Notes: generated from the sequence alone by a model not told the origin. A stretch of DNA of 64,000 nt from Pseudomonadota bacterium (GCA_023388255.1 JAEWGO010000001.1:173563-237562); one strand, 5' to 3'. Shown: positions 16,207 through 24,411, numbered from the stretch's first letter. Made by a program: numbers and translations.

Positions 16207-16656
16207 ATGCGCATGCAAGCCACGCTCATTGCCGCATCGCTCGCAACTCCCGATCCTGCGTTCTCCGCGACGCCGCAGCCCGACAAGGGCGACACCGCGT
16301 CGATGCTGCTGTCGAGCGCGCTGGTGCTGCTGATGGCGGTGCCGGCGCTCGACCTGTCATATGGCGGCCTCGGGCGAGCCAAGAACATGCTGTCGGTGCT
16401 GATGCAGGTTTTCGTCGTGTTCTTGCTGGTCTGCGTGCTGTGGTTCGTCTACGGCGGTGCGGGCGGCTTTCCCGGCATCGGTGCCGAGGTGTGGATCCAG
16501 GCGCAGGCAATTGGCATCACGATGGCGTGGTCGGCGGCGGTCGCACTTGTCGCCTACAAGGTCGCGGATGTTCTGGTCGGCCTGCGCGTCGCCGAAGAAC
16601 ACGAGTGCGGCGAGTTCGACATCCATCCCCGCGGCGACTCTGCCTACGACCACTGA
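16207..16656 (+). pseudogene. amtB: Internally deleted ammonium transporter amtB remnant, 149 codons
   Basis: An intact 149-codon frame joins the two ends of an AmtB (normally 400-450 residues). Residues 1-20 are a signal-like leader. Residues 27-83 match the Amt N-terminal two membrane segments (GDTASMLLSSALVLLM, then LGRAKNMLSVLMQ and VLWFVYG). After a short glycine-rich join, residues 97-149 match the last membrane segment and cytoplasmic tail (AIGITMAWSAAVALVAYKVADVL, quoted here only as its outline, then VGLRVAEEHE and a DSAY-like end). About 280 residues are absent, including the Phe gate, the Trp and the twin pore histidines, so ammonium conduction is not possible. Several substitutions in conserved places (DLSYGGL for the usual FYGGL) suggest decay. 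GAGG at 16195-16198 gives a ribosome-binding site. Confidence 0.8.
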
Positions 16657-16721
16657 TGCGATGAAGGCAGCGTCGCTGCCGGATGCTCCCTTTCCGGCAG
16701 CGCGAGTCGACCGTGCGGTCG

Positions 16722-16805
16722 TCAGAACAAATGCATGAACAGATAGATGAGGATGAGCAGGCCGGCTGGAACACCGAGCAGCCATGCAATGAAATACTTG
16801 CCCAT
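16722..16805 (-). CDS. 27-residue single-pass membrane peptide
   Basis: A 28-codon frame (with stop) begins MGKYFIAWLLGVPAGLL and is hydrophobic nearly throughout, ending in LFMHLF. A strong ribosome-binding site (GGGAGGATT, reading on the minus strand) sits at the right distance before the ATG, which supports expression despite the size. It is one predicted transmembrane helix with a short basic N-terminus. Similar tiny membrane proteins accompany csbD-type stress genes in related genomes, from memory, but no function is known. It lies 61 bp downstream of the csbD gene on the same strand, so co-transcription is likely. Confidence 0.65.
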   Translation of the reverse strand: MGKYFIAWLLGVPAGLLILIYLFMHLF

Positions 16806-16866
16806 GAGGCAATCCTCCCTTCAATGGAGGACGGCGCAATTCCGCGCCGCCCTCCGGCGATTGGTG

Positions 16867-17064
16867 CTACAGCGAGCGATCGAATTCCTTGATTTGCTTG
16901 TGCGCCTCATCCTTGGCGATGCCGTAACGCTCCTGCAGCTTGCCGGCCAGATATTCACTGTTGCCCTCGGCGACCTTCAGGTCATCGTCGGTCAACTTGC
17001 CCCATTTCGCCTTGAGTTGTCCGGCGATCTGCTTCCATTGGCCCTTGATCCTGTCTTCGTTCAT
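16867..17064 (-). CDS. CsbD family stress protein
   Basis: 65 residues, starting [20 protein letters not shown] and continuing with [10 protein letters not shown] and the [15 protein letters not shown] segment. This is the complete CsbD fold, a small helical cytoplasmic protein induced by general stress (sigma-B in Bacillus; YjbJ is the abundant E. coli homologue). Its molecular function is not known. A GGGAGAATTC ribosome-binding region precedes the ATG at 17064. It stands between a 27-residue membrane peptide and a BON-domain protein, all on the minus strand, suggesting an envelope/osmotic stress group. Confidence 0.92.
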   Translation of the reverse strand: MNEDRIKGQWKQIAGQLKAKWGKLTDDDLKVAEGNSEYLAGKLQERYGIAKDEAHKQIKEFDRSL

Positions 17065-17096
17065 TGAATTCTCCCGTGTGAATGGCGTGGCATGAA

Positions 17097-17432
17097 TCAG
17101 TCGCGCGACTTGAGGCCGCTGGAATCGACGTCCTTGACGCCCTTGATGCTCTTGGTCGCGGCGACGGCCTTCTTGACCGCGATTTCGTTGGCCAGCACGC
17201 CGGTCAGCGTCACCACGCCATCGACGGTCTTCACGCTGATATCCATGCTCTTCACGCCATCGGTGGTCGCGAGCTCGGATTTCACCTTGGTCGTGATCCA
17301 GGTATCCGTCACCGGCTGGTCGGATTTCATTGCGGTTTCGCCGCTCGCGGTGGCTGTCTGCGCCATTGTGAAAGAGGCACAACCCAGCGAAAGCATCGAA
17401 GCGAGAGCAAGGGTCGACAAGCTGTTCTTCAT
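17097..17432 (-). CDS. Periplasmic BON-domain protein (OsmY-like)
   Basis: 111 residues. A signal peptide with possible lipobox (SMLSLGCAS) spans residues 1-25, so the mature protein is exported and may be a lipoprotein with C18 as the anchor; cleavage after AMAQ-type sequence is the alternative. Residues 40-110 form one BON domain: [20 protein letters not shown], then a [14 protein letters not shown] strand pair and the closing [15 protein letters not shown] domains bind phospholipid membranes, and OsmY, with two of them, is a periplasmic osmotic-shock chaperone. AAAGGAGA precedes the ATG at 17432. It is the first gene of the minus-strand stress trio and is divergent from ntrB. Confidence 0.9.
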   Translation of the reverse strand: MKNSLSTLALASMLSLGCASFTMAQTATASGETAMKSDQPVTDTWITTKVKSELATTDGVKSMDISVKTVDGVVTLTGVLANEIAVKKAVAATKSIKGVKDVDSSGLKSRD

Positions 17433-17575
17433 GGGAATCTCCTTTGACGAGCAGCGCCTGCGGAAGGCGCGGCGACCGGCGGTCGCGTGGGCAAACCATG
17501 GATGTGCCGCGCGGACCAGAAGATGAACAACGAAAATTTCATGGGAGATGGCATTCAGGAAAGTCCTCGCGGAAT

Positions 17576-17594
17576 TTGCACTAGACTTGTGCAA
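17576..17594. promoter_or_regulatory. NtrC-type dyad at the ntrB start (probable autoregulatory operator)
   Basis: TTGCAC at 17576-17581 and GTGCAA at 17589-17594 form a perfect inverted repeat with 7 bp between, that is TGCAC-N7-GTGCA, the NtrC half-site plan. It abuts the annotated ATG (17594). In E. coli an NtrC site overlaps the glnL promoter and represses it; by analogy this dyad would restrain ntrBC transcription. The spacer and arms match the glnA-upstream site in layout. Confidence 0.55.
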
Positions 17595-18631
17595 TGAAGG
17601 CAGCTCCGCGCATCCCAGCGCCACTTTCGACGAGGCCCGGGAGTGGTGACCCCGTGTTCGAACAGGGTGCGACGCCGATGGCGATCGTTGATCGCGACAT
17701 GTGCCTGCGCGCGGCGAATCCGGCGCTGTGCGACTGGCTCGCGGGCGGTACGCGCAATTGGCGCGGCGCGTCACTGGCATTGCTCGATGCGAGGCCGCCG
17801 CTGTTGTGCGAAGCCATCGCACGCGCATTCGGGGACAACCGGCGGGTCTGGGTGCGCGAGGCGCGGCTGCGCACGGCGACGGGTGACCGCGGCGCTGATC
17901 TCGCGCTTACGCCGATGGATGCGCAGTCGCTGCTGCTCGAACTGCAGCCGGTTGGAGCGGATCCGGTGCCAGGCGTGCGCCTGTCCGAATCGTTGCGCGG
18001 GTTCGCACACGAGGTGCGCGGTCCTCTCGCCGGCATGCGCGGTGCGGCGCAATTGCTGCAGCGGCGCGTCGAATCCGCCGACTTGAGCGAACTGGCGCGA
18101 TTGATCGTCGACGAAGTCGATCGTCTCGCGTTGCTGTCCGATCGCTTGCTGCATGTCGGTGTGATCGCGGATGGCGCGCCGATCAACATCCATGAGATTC
18201 TCGAACGCGTCGCTGCGCTGATCGCCGCGGAATCCTGCGCGCCACGCATCCGGCGCGACTATGACCCGAGCCTGCCCCAGGTTTGCGTCGATGCCGACCG
18301 TGTCCAGCAGGCGTTGCTCAATTTGATGCGCAATGCGTCGCAGGCCGGCGCACGCGAGATCACGCTGCGTACGCGCGCGGAACATCGGTCGCGCATCGGC
18401 GATGCCGTGGCGCGCTTGGCGGTACGTATCGATGTGATAGACGATGGCTGCGGCGTGCCGGCCGAACTCGCCGAAACCCTATTCGCGCCACTCGTCTCCG
18501 GCCGCGCCGACGGCAGCGGCCTCGGCCTCGCTATCGCGCGCGAAATCGCACGCGAGAGCGGCGGTGAACTGAGCCACGCCGGTCGTCCCGGCGCGACCGT
18601 GTTCAGCCTGCTGCTTCCGGTGAGCGCATGA
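17594..18631 (+). CDS. glnL: Nitrogen regulation sensor histidine kinase/phosphatase NtrB
   Basis: 345 residues without membrane segments: a PAS-like sensor (about 20-125), a HisKA dimerisation domain (130-195) and a HATPase domain (205-345). The H-box is FAHEVRGPLAGMRGAAQLL with H139. The N-box is LNLMRNASQAG (N247), G1 is DDGCGVP and G2 is DGSGLGLAI. It phosphorylates or dephosphorylates NtrC under PII control. Odd point: the +4 residue after the histidine, Asn in the usual HEIKNP, is Gly143, a position tied to phosphatase activity. The ATG at 17594 overlaps an NtrC dyad and has no ribosome-binding site; GTG at 17654 is a plausible alternative start that keeps the PAS domain. Followed by ntrC after 43 bp. 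Confidence 0.9.
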   Translation: MKAAPRIPAPLSTRPGSGDPVFEQGATPMAIVDRDMCLRAANPALCDWLAGGTRNWRGASLALLDARPPLLCEAIARAFGDNRRVWVREARLRTATGDRGADLALTPMDAQSLLLELQPVGADPVPGVRLSESLRGFAHEVRGPLAGMRGAAQLLQRRVESADLSELARLIVDEVDRLALLSDRLLHVGVIADGAPINIHEILERVAALIAAESCAPRIRRDYDPSLPQVCVDADRVQQALLNLMRNASQAGAREITLRTRAEHRSRIGDAVARLAVRIDVIDDGCGVPAELAETLFAPLVSGRADGSGLGLAIAREIARESGGELSHAGRPGATVFSLLLPVSA

Positions 18632-18674
18632 CGACCCGATACGCTCGCATGGGCCGCGCAGTGCAGGTGCGTCG

Positions 18675-20069
18675 ATGAGCGACATCTGGATCGTCGATGA
18701 CGATCGCACCGTGCGCCTGGTGCTCGCCGCCGCGCTGCGCGAAGCCGGCTGGCAGCCGCGCGAATTCGCCGATGCCGAGGCTGCGCTCGCCGCGCTCGAC
18801 GAAGCGACGCCGGACTTGCTGTTCAGCGATGTGCGCATGCCCGGCATCAGCGGCCTCAAGCTTCTCGAACGCATTGCCACACACGAGCCGCGCTTTCCGG
18901 TCATCGTGATGAGTGCGTTCACTGACGTCGCCTCGACGGCCTCGGCGTATCGTCTCGGCGCATTCGACTACTTGCCCAAGCCGTTCGATCTCGACCAGGC
19001 GGTCGCCGCCGCGCGCCGAGCGCTGGCGCAACCCCACGCGGCGAAGGCTGCGCCGTCGACGCAGACGCACGTTGACGCCGAGTTGATAGGTCGCAGTGCC
19101 GGCATGCGCGAGCTCTTCCGCGCGATCGGCCGCGTTGCCGCCAGCGGGCTCGGCGCGCTGGTCACCGGCGAAACCGGCACCGGAAAGGAACTGGTCGCAC
19201 GTGCATTGCATCGCGAGAGTCCGCGTGCCGCGCAGCCGTTCATAGCGCTCAACACCGCAGCGATTCCGGCGGAACTGCTCGAATCGGAACTGTTCGGCCA
19301 CGAAGCAGGGGCGTTCACCGGCGCAGCGCGTCGTCACGCCGGCCGGTTCGAGCAGGCCGATGGCGGCACCTTGTTCCTGGACGAGATCGGCGACATGCCG
19401 TTGGCGTTGCAGACTCGCCTGCTGCGCGTGCTCGCCGCCGGCGAGTTCTACCGCATCGGCGGGCGAGAACTGATCCGTGCCAACGTGCGCGTGGTGGCCG
19501 CGACACATCAGGACATCGATGCAAAGGCCCGGCGCGGCGATTTCCGCGCCGACTTGCTGCATCGACTCGACGTCGTGCGCCTGCACCTGCCGGCCTTGCG
19601 TGAACGGCGCGAGGATATTCCATTGCTGGCCGAACACTTCCTCACCCAGGTGACGGCCAGCGCAGGTATTGGCACGAAACGGTTCTCGCCGGCCGCGCTC
19701 GGCGTGCTGCGCGACTACGCCTGGCCCGGCAACGTGCGCCAGCTCGAAAACCTGTGCCGACGCCTCGCAGTGCTCGCGCCGGGCCGCGAAGTCGGCGTTG
19801 GCGACCTGCCGCCGGCATTGCTCGATGCCATGCCGGTCGAATCGCTGGCCGACTGGAGCGCTGCGCTGCGCGAGTGGGCAACGCAGCGCCTCGCCGCCGG
19901 TGCCGACCACATCCATACCGAAGCACTCGCCGAGTTCGAGCGCGTACTGCTCGACGCCGCACTCGCCGCGCATGGCGGTCATCGCCAGAACGCGGCCAGA
20001 TCACTCGGTCTCAGCCGCAATACGATGACGCGCAAGCTCGGCAGTTCGCGTCGCCGTCGCGATGGATGA
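18675..20069 (+). CDS. glnG: Nitrogen regulation response regulator NtrC
   Basis: 464 residues with three domains. The receiver (1-120) has the acidic pocket DDD at 8-10, phospho-acceptor D52 in FSDVRMPG and the Lys in LPKPFD. The AAA+ sigma-54 activator domain (137-375) has Walker A GETGTGKE (165-172), the RNA polymerase-contacting loop GAFTGA (212-217) and FLDEIGDMP. The C-terminal Fis-type helix-turn-helix is [20 protein letters not shown], starting at residue 435. When phosphorylated by NtrB it activates sigma-54 promoters such as glnA's. The start ATG opens with SDIWIVDDD, matching the family. It forms an operon with ntrB and retains all activator residues, so the regulatory output looks intact. 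Confidence 0.95.
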   Translation: MSDIWIVDDDRTVRLVLAAALREAGWQPREFADAEAALAALDEATPDLLFSDVRMPGISGLKLLERIATHEPRFPVIVMSAFTDVASTASAYRLGAFDYLPKPFDLDQAVAAARRALAQPHAAKAAPSTQTHVDAELIGRSAGMRELFRAIGRVAASGLGALVTGETGTGKELVARALHRESPRAAQPFIALNTAAIPAELLESELFGHEAGAFTGAARRHAGRFEQADGGTLFLDEIGDMPLALQTRLLRVLAAGEFYRIGGRELIRANVRVVAATHQDIDAKARRGDFRADLLHRLDVVRLHLPALRERREDIPLLAEHFLTQVTASAGIGTKRFSPAALGVLRDYAWPGNVRQLENLCRRLAVLAPGREVGVGDLPPALLDAMPVESLADWSAALREWATQRLAAGADHIHTEALAEFERVLLDAALAAHGGHRQNAARSLGLSRNTMTRKLGSSRRRRDG

Positions 20070-20201
20070 GCTCGTCCACATGCGCACCGACGCATGCTGC
20101 GTCGATCGTCGTTGGGCCGGCGATTCTGTCGCAGTTGCCGTCTCGATCCGCACGGTCGCTTCTGTGTATCTTTGCGCTGCATCTGCCTCGATTCCAAACC
20201 C

Positions 20202-20684
20202 ATGACTGACATCGTTTCCGTCCGCGATGCCGCCGTCGCCGACATTCCGTTCCTTGTCGACGGCAATGCCGCGATGGCCCGCGAAACCGAACACAAGGCG
20301 CTCGATCGCGATGTGCTCGAACGCGGCGTTGCGGGCCTGTTCGAGCAGCGCCAGCGCGGCTTCTACCTGATCGCGGAACGCGCCGGCGAACGCGTGGGCT
20401 GCCTGCTGGTGACCTATGAATGGAGCGATTGGCGCAACGGCGACTGGTGGTGGCTGCAAAGCGTCTATGTGGCCCCGCACGCACGGCGCGTCGGTGTGTT
20501 CCGCGCATTGCATGCGGAAGTCGAGCGGCGCGCCCGCGCTGCCGCCGGCGTCATCGGCTTGCGGCTCTACGTCGAGCAGGACAACCAACGTGCACAGGCG
20601 ACGTATGCGTCGCTCCGCATGGCGCCGACACACTACCGATTGTACGAACGCGAATGGCGTGAGGAAGGCGGCGATGCGCCATGA
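20202..20684 (+). CDS. GNAT family N-acetyltransferase
   Basis: 160 residues forming one GNAT domain. It starts with a TDIVSVRDAAVADIPFL strand-helix, has a central beta-4 strand WWWLQSVYVAPHARRVGV where the acetyl-CoA pyrophosphate-binding R/Q-x-x-G-x-G/A motif appears as ARRVGVF, and ends with VEQDNQRAQATYASLRM followed by HYRLYER, the typical C-terminal region. The enzyme would transfer an acetyl group from acetyl-CoA to an amine; the substrate is not predictable. The ATG at 20202 agrees with the fold start. The next gene begins 48 bp downstream on the same strand. Confidence 0.88.
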   Translation: MTDIVSVRDAAVADIPFLVDGNAAMARETEHKALDRDVLERGVAGLFEQRQRGFYLIAERAGERVGCLLVTYEWSDWRNGDWWWLQSVYVAPHARRVGVFRALHAEVERRARAAAGVIGLRLYVEQDNQRAQATYASLRMAPTHYRLYEREWREEGGDAP

Positions 20685-20732
20685 GCCGCCGCGATCGCTG
20701 TTGCGCACCACTGGCATGCACTGGGTGACGTC

Positions 20733-21671
20733 GTGTTGCGTCCGCTGATTCGCCGCGGCGTGCAGGAGATCTGCGATTTCTGGGTGCTCTGCTTGGTCCC
20801 GGGATTGCCGTCGTTGTTGCCATGGCGCTGGGCGTGGGCTTGCTATCGCGCGCTCAGCCGTGCGCCGGTACTGTTGGAGGATCAGGTGCGCGCCTGCGCG
20901 CAGATCATCGAACTAACGCTTCCCGGTGCTGATCGCAGGACGTTGCGACGCAGGCTTCGATTGCTGCGCATGCTCGACTTCGCCGACCTGTATCTCGCAC
21001 GCCGCACACCTTTGTCGGTCGCGCCGGGTGGGCACTTCCGTGTCGAGGGCGAATGGCCTTCGGGACCGTTCGTGGCGGTCAGCTTCCACTACGGCAACGG
21101 CATGTGGATGTTGCGCGACCTGTTGCGCAAGGACCGACGAACGACCGTCATCGCCGCGCCATTCGAGCCGGGCGACTACAAGGGGCGGCGTGTCTACTTC
21201 GGCTATTCGCGCGCGCGCCATCGCGAAATGGAGCGTTCCGCCGGTCATGCCGCGGCGTATCGTCCGCGCGTGCGTGAAAAACTGATCAAGGCGCTGGCGG
21301 ATGGCGACGTCGTGATGGGTCTGCTCGACCTGCCGCCGCGCCTTGTACCTGCCAACCAGCAGGCAGTGCGAATACTCGATCAACCGGCGTCACTGCCGGT
21401 CGGCATATTCCAGCTCGCGGCCGCAGCGAACGTACCGGTGGTTCCATTCTGGGTCGAACTCGATGCGAAAGGCATGCGCAGGCTGATGATCGGCGACGCG
21501 CGCGATGCACGTGATACCGCCGGCAATCTTGCCTGGTTCGCCGCGCTGCTCGATTCGCTGATCCGCCGCGATCCGGCCGCATGGTATTTCTGGACCGAGT
21601 GGCCGACGTGGCTGCCGGCGGCCGAATCCATCGACACGCCTGCCGCGCCGGAGACGGCACCATCCGGGTGA
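20733..21671 (+). CDS. LpxL/HtrB-like lysophospholipid acyltransferase superfamily protein
   Basis: 312 residues starting at GTG (20733); the frame is closed upstream by a stop at 20682. An N-terminal hydrophobic stretch (FWVLCLVPGLPSLLPWRWA) precedes an LPLAT domain. The active-site histidine region is VAVSFHYGNGMWMLRDLL. In LpxL/LpxM-type enzymes the box is HX4(D/E); here the fifth residue after His is Met, so either catalysis is altered or the subgroup uses another acid. Further family blocks are VMGLLDLPPR and WYFWTEWPTW near the C-terminus. A role in acylating lipid A or another lipid at the inner membrane is inferred from the family only. Confidence 0.72.
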   Translation: MLRPLIRRGVQEICDFWVLCLVPGLPSLLPWRWAWACYRALSRAPVLLEDQVRACAQIIELTLPGADRRTLRRRLRLLRMLDFADLYLARRTPLSVAPGGHFRVEGEWPSGPFVAVSFHYGNGMWMLRDLLRKDRRTTVIAAPFEPGDYKGRRVYFGYSRARHREMERSAGHAAAYRPRVREKLIKALADGDVVMGLLDLPPRLVPANQQAVRILDQPASLPVGIFQLAAAANVPVVPFWVELDAKGMRRLMIGDARDARDTAGNLAWFAALLDSLIRRDPAAWYFWTEWPTWLPAAESIDTPAAPETAPSG

Positions 21672-21798
21672 AGCGGTGGTGACCGGCGCTCGCGTTGGCG
21701 ATTGTCAAGCGGGTGTGCAGGCGGAACAATAGCGGTTGGGCAATCCGGAGCGGCATGATGAGCGGCGAGCGAATCCTTCCCTGTACCTTGGCGATGAC

Positions 21799-23076
21799 AT
21801 GACGAAGCCAGTCGGCATCATCGGCGGCGTGCGTATCCCGTTTTGCCGCAACAACACCGCTTACGCCGACGTCGGCAACTTCGGCATGGCGGTGAAAACA
21901 CTTGGCAGCCTGGTCGAGCGCTTCGACCTGCATGGTATTGAACTGGGCGAGGTCGCCTATGGCGCTGTCATCAAGCATGCCTCGGACTGGAATATTGCGC
22001 GCGAGGCGACGTTGTCGTCCGGTCTCGCGCCGACCACGCCGGGCATCACGACCGCGCGCGCGTGCGGCACCTCGCTCGACAATGCGATCATCGTCGCCAA
22101 CAAGATCGCGACCGGACAGATCGATGCCGGCATCGCCGGCGGCACGGACACCACCAGCGACGTGCCGATCGTCTACTCCAGGCCGTTGCAGCAGCGCCTG
22201 CTGGCGATGAACCGCGCGAAGGCGCCGCTGGAGAAAGTCGAGGCGGCGGTCAAGGGCTTCTCGCTGTCGGATCTCAAGCCTTCGTTCCCCGGTGTGGCCG
22301 AACCGCGCACCGGCAAGTCGATGGGTGAACACTGCGAGCTGATGGCGAAGGAGTGGCACATCCCGCGCGACGAGCAGGATCGTCTTGCGCTGGCCAGCCA
22401 CCAGAAGCTCGCTGCGGCGTACGAGCGCGGTTTCTTCAAGGATCTGGTCGTGCCGTTCCGCGGCGTCGAGCGCGACAACGTATTGCGCCCCGACACCACG
22501 CTGGAAAAGCTCGGCCTCTTGAAGCCGGCATTCGACAAGACCTCGGGCGAGGGCACGCTGACCGCCGGCAATTCAAGCGCATTGTCCGACGGCAGTGCCG
22601 CGGTGCTGCTGGCGAGCGACGAATGGGCAGCTGCGCGCGGGCTCAATGTGCAGGCCTACCTCACGCATGCGCGCGTGGCCGCGGTCGACTTCGTGCATGG
22701 CGAGGGCCTGCTGATGGCACCGACGATAGCGGTGCCGCGCATGCTCGCCGAGGCCGGTCTCAGCCTGCAGGATTTCGATTTCTACGAGATCCACGAGGCA
22801 TTCGCCGCACAGGTGTTGTGCACCTTGCGTGCGTGGGAGTCGGCCGATTACTGCAAAAGCCGGCTCGGCCTCGACCAGCCGCTCGGCGCGATCGACCCGG
22901 CCAGGATCAACGTGAACGGATCGAGCCTTGCTGCTGGCCATCCGTTCGCAGCGACCGGTGCGCGCATCGTCGCCACGTTGGCGAAGATGCTGGAGGAAAA
23001 GGGTTCGGGCCGCGGCCTGATCTCGATCTGCACGGCGGGCGGCATGGGCGTGACTGCCATTCTCGAACGGCCCTGA
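21799..23076 (+). CDS. Acetyl-CoA acyltransferase (thiolase, FadI-like)
   Basis: 425 residues, a full-length thiolase. The acyl-accepting cysteine is in TTARACGTSLDNAI, the second block is FDFYEIHEAFAAQ, and the glycine-rich C-terminal motifs are NGSSLAAGHPFAATGAR and CTAGGMGVTAI with the base cysteine. The long central loop (KAPLEKVEAAVKGFSLSDL) is typical of FadI/trifunctional-type thiolases of about 430 residues. It cleaves 3-ketoacyl-CoA to acetyl-CoA plus a shortened acyl-CoA in beta-oxidation, or condenses acetyl-CoA units. No fadJ/fadB partner is adjacent. I chose the ATG at 21799 (MTKPVGIIGGVRIPF), where the family begins; an in-frame start at 21736 would add an atypical leader. Confidence 0.9.
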   Translation: MTKPVGIIGGVRIPFCRNNTAYADVGNFGMAVKTLGSLVERFDLHGIELGEVAYGAVIKHASDWNIAREATLSSGLAPTTPGITTARACGTSLDNAIIVANKIATGQIDAGIAGGTDTTSDVPIVYSRPLQQRLLAMNRAKAPLEKVEAAVKGFSLSDLKPSFPGVAEPRTGKSMGEHCELMAKEWHIPRDEQDRLALASHQKLAAAYERGFFKDLVVPFRGVERDNVLRPDTTLEKLGLLKPAFDKTSGEGTLTAGNSSALSDGSAAVLLASDEWAAARGLNVQAYLTHARVAAVDFVHGEGLLMAPTIAVPRMLAEAGLSLQDFDFYEIHEAFAAQVLCTLRAWESADYCKSRLGLDQPLGAIDPARINVNGSSLAAGHPFAATGARIVATLAKMLEEKGSGRGLISICTAGGMGVTAILERP

Positions 23077-23113
23077 GTATGCTGCAGGCGGGCCTGCAGC
23101 CTCGGGGAGAGAT

Positions 23114-24253
23114 ATGGAAAACAGCAGCTATGCGCTGGTCCTGACAGGATCGGTGCTTCCCGGCTATTCGCCGGAAACGGTGTGGCCGGCACTCGCAACG
23201 TATTTTCGCATGGCGCCGGAGAAGCTCACCGGCCAGTTGCTTGCGCGCGCACCGTTGACGATCAAGCAGGGCGACGATCTCGGCAAGCTGCAGACCCTGC
23301 AGGCCGGCATCGCCGCGGTCGGTGCGGAAGCTGAAGTCTGCGCGCCGGATGGTCGTCCGGCATTGTTCGTGCTGCTCGACAACGCGCCGCGCGGGCCGGT
23401 GCCGCGCGTGCTGGTCGACGAGCGCGTAGAGCACGGCTTGTGGCCGACCTCGCTCAGCGTCGCCGAAGTCGGCACCCAAGCGTGGAAGCCATATCACGAA
23501 TTCGATGTGCGTCCAGTGGATACGCTGCCGGCGCCGGAGCCGGAACTCGCTCTGGACAAGCCGTTCCATGCCGGCGACGTCAAGGCGACGATCGTGAGGG
23601 TGGCGCCGGTGGCCGAAGCGAGCGTCGAGGAGCCGGGCGCGCTGCCGTCCGGCGCCGCGATCCATGCCGGCTTCTGGCGGCGCTGCGCGGCGTATCTGTT
23701 CGACTACTTCATCACGTTCGTGCTGGCGTATGCAGCGGGCCTTCTCGTCGGTGTGGGGATGGGTACCACGCTCGGAGGAGCCGTTGATTCGATGAGTGCA
23801 TCGCTGCTCGGAGGCATCATCGGCTTGGTCATCGGCTGGCTGTACTTCGCTTTGCAGGAAAGTTCGGCCGCACAGGCGACTCTCGGCAAGCGCGCGATGG
23901 GCATCAAGGTCGCCGATGACTATGGCCAACGCATCGGCTTTGGACGCGCGAGCGGACGCTTCTTCGGCAAGATCCTGTCCGGCCTGATCCTCGCGATCGG
24001 TTTCATGTTGGCCGGCTGGACCGCACGCAAGCAGGCCTTGCACGACATGCTGGCCGGCACCGTGGTGGTGTTCCGCGACGTGCGTCCGGGCCAGCCGCTG
24101 CCGGAGGCACGGCCGCCGATGCCATGGTACGGTTGGCTGGTCAACGGCCTGTTCATTGCTGCATGGCTGCTGTTCGTCGCGGCGATGTGCTTCTACATGT
24201 CGGCCGCGATGCAGGCGGGTGCAAGCATGCTGCGCAACGGCCAGGGCTTCTGA
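23114..24253 (+). CDS. RDD family membrane protein with N-terminal soluble domain
   Basis: 379 residues. Residues 1-175 are soluble: a compact alpha/beta segment with YALVLTGSVLPGYSPETVWP at the front, which I do not recognise as a named domain, then a proline-rich linker. From about 185 an RDD domain begins (AGFWRRCAAYLFDYFITF, the R-x(n)-D-x-x-D signature), followed by LGKRAMGIKVAD and TARKQALHDMLAGTVVV, with three or four membrane segments and a final helix near 345. RDD proteins are of uncertain function; some affect Na+/H+ exchange. GGGGAGA lies just before the ATG. A bidirectional terminator follows the gene at 24367-24392. Confidence 0.85.
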   Translation: MENSSYALVLTGSVLPGYSPETVWPALATYFRMAPEKLTGQLLARAPLTIKQGDDLGKLQTLQAGIAAVGAEAEVCAPDGRPALFVLLDNAPRGPVPRVLVDERVEHGLWPTSLSVAEVGTQAWKPYHEFDVRPVDTLPAPEPELALDKPFHAGDVKATIVRVAPVAEASVEEPGALPSGAAIHAGFWRRCAAYLFDYFITFVLAYAAGLLVGVGMGTTLGGAVDSMSASLLGGIIGLVIGWLYFALQESSAAQATLGKRAMGIKVADDYGQRIGFGRASGRFFGKILSGLILAIGFMLAGWTARKQALHDMLAGTVVVFRDVRPGQPLPEARPPMPWYGWLVNGLFIAAWLLFVAAMCFYMSAAMQAGASMLRNGQGF

Positions 24254-24366
24254 GCGGAATTGGAATGTGCGGCCACGGATGGCTGTTCTTGGACTCGACG
24301 AAACCGCCACTCCGCGCAGCGGCATGAGGCGTCGAAGCGGCGCTCAAAAATGCAGGCAGGAAAACG

Positions 24367-24392
24367 AAAAGGCCGCCCGAAGGCGGCCTTTT
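24367..24392. terminator. Bidirectional intrinsic terminator
   Basis: AAAAGGCCGCC, a CGAA loop, then GGCGGCCTTTT: an 11-bp perfect stem flanked by A- and T-tracts, so it works in both directions. It lies between the RDD gene (plus strand) and the convergent YkvA gene (minus strand), exactly where a shared terminator is expected. Confidence 0.85.
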
Positions 24393-24411
24393 CACGAGAG
24401 CATGGAGCCGC

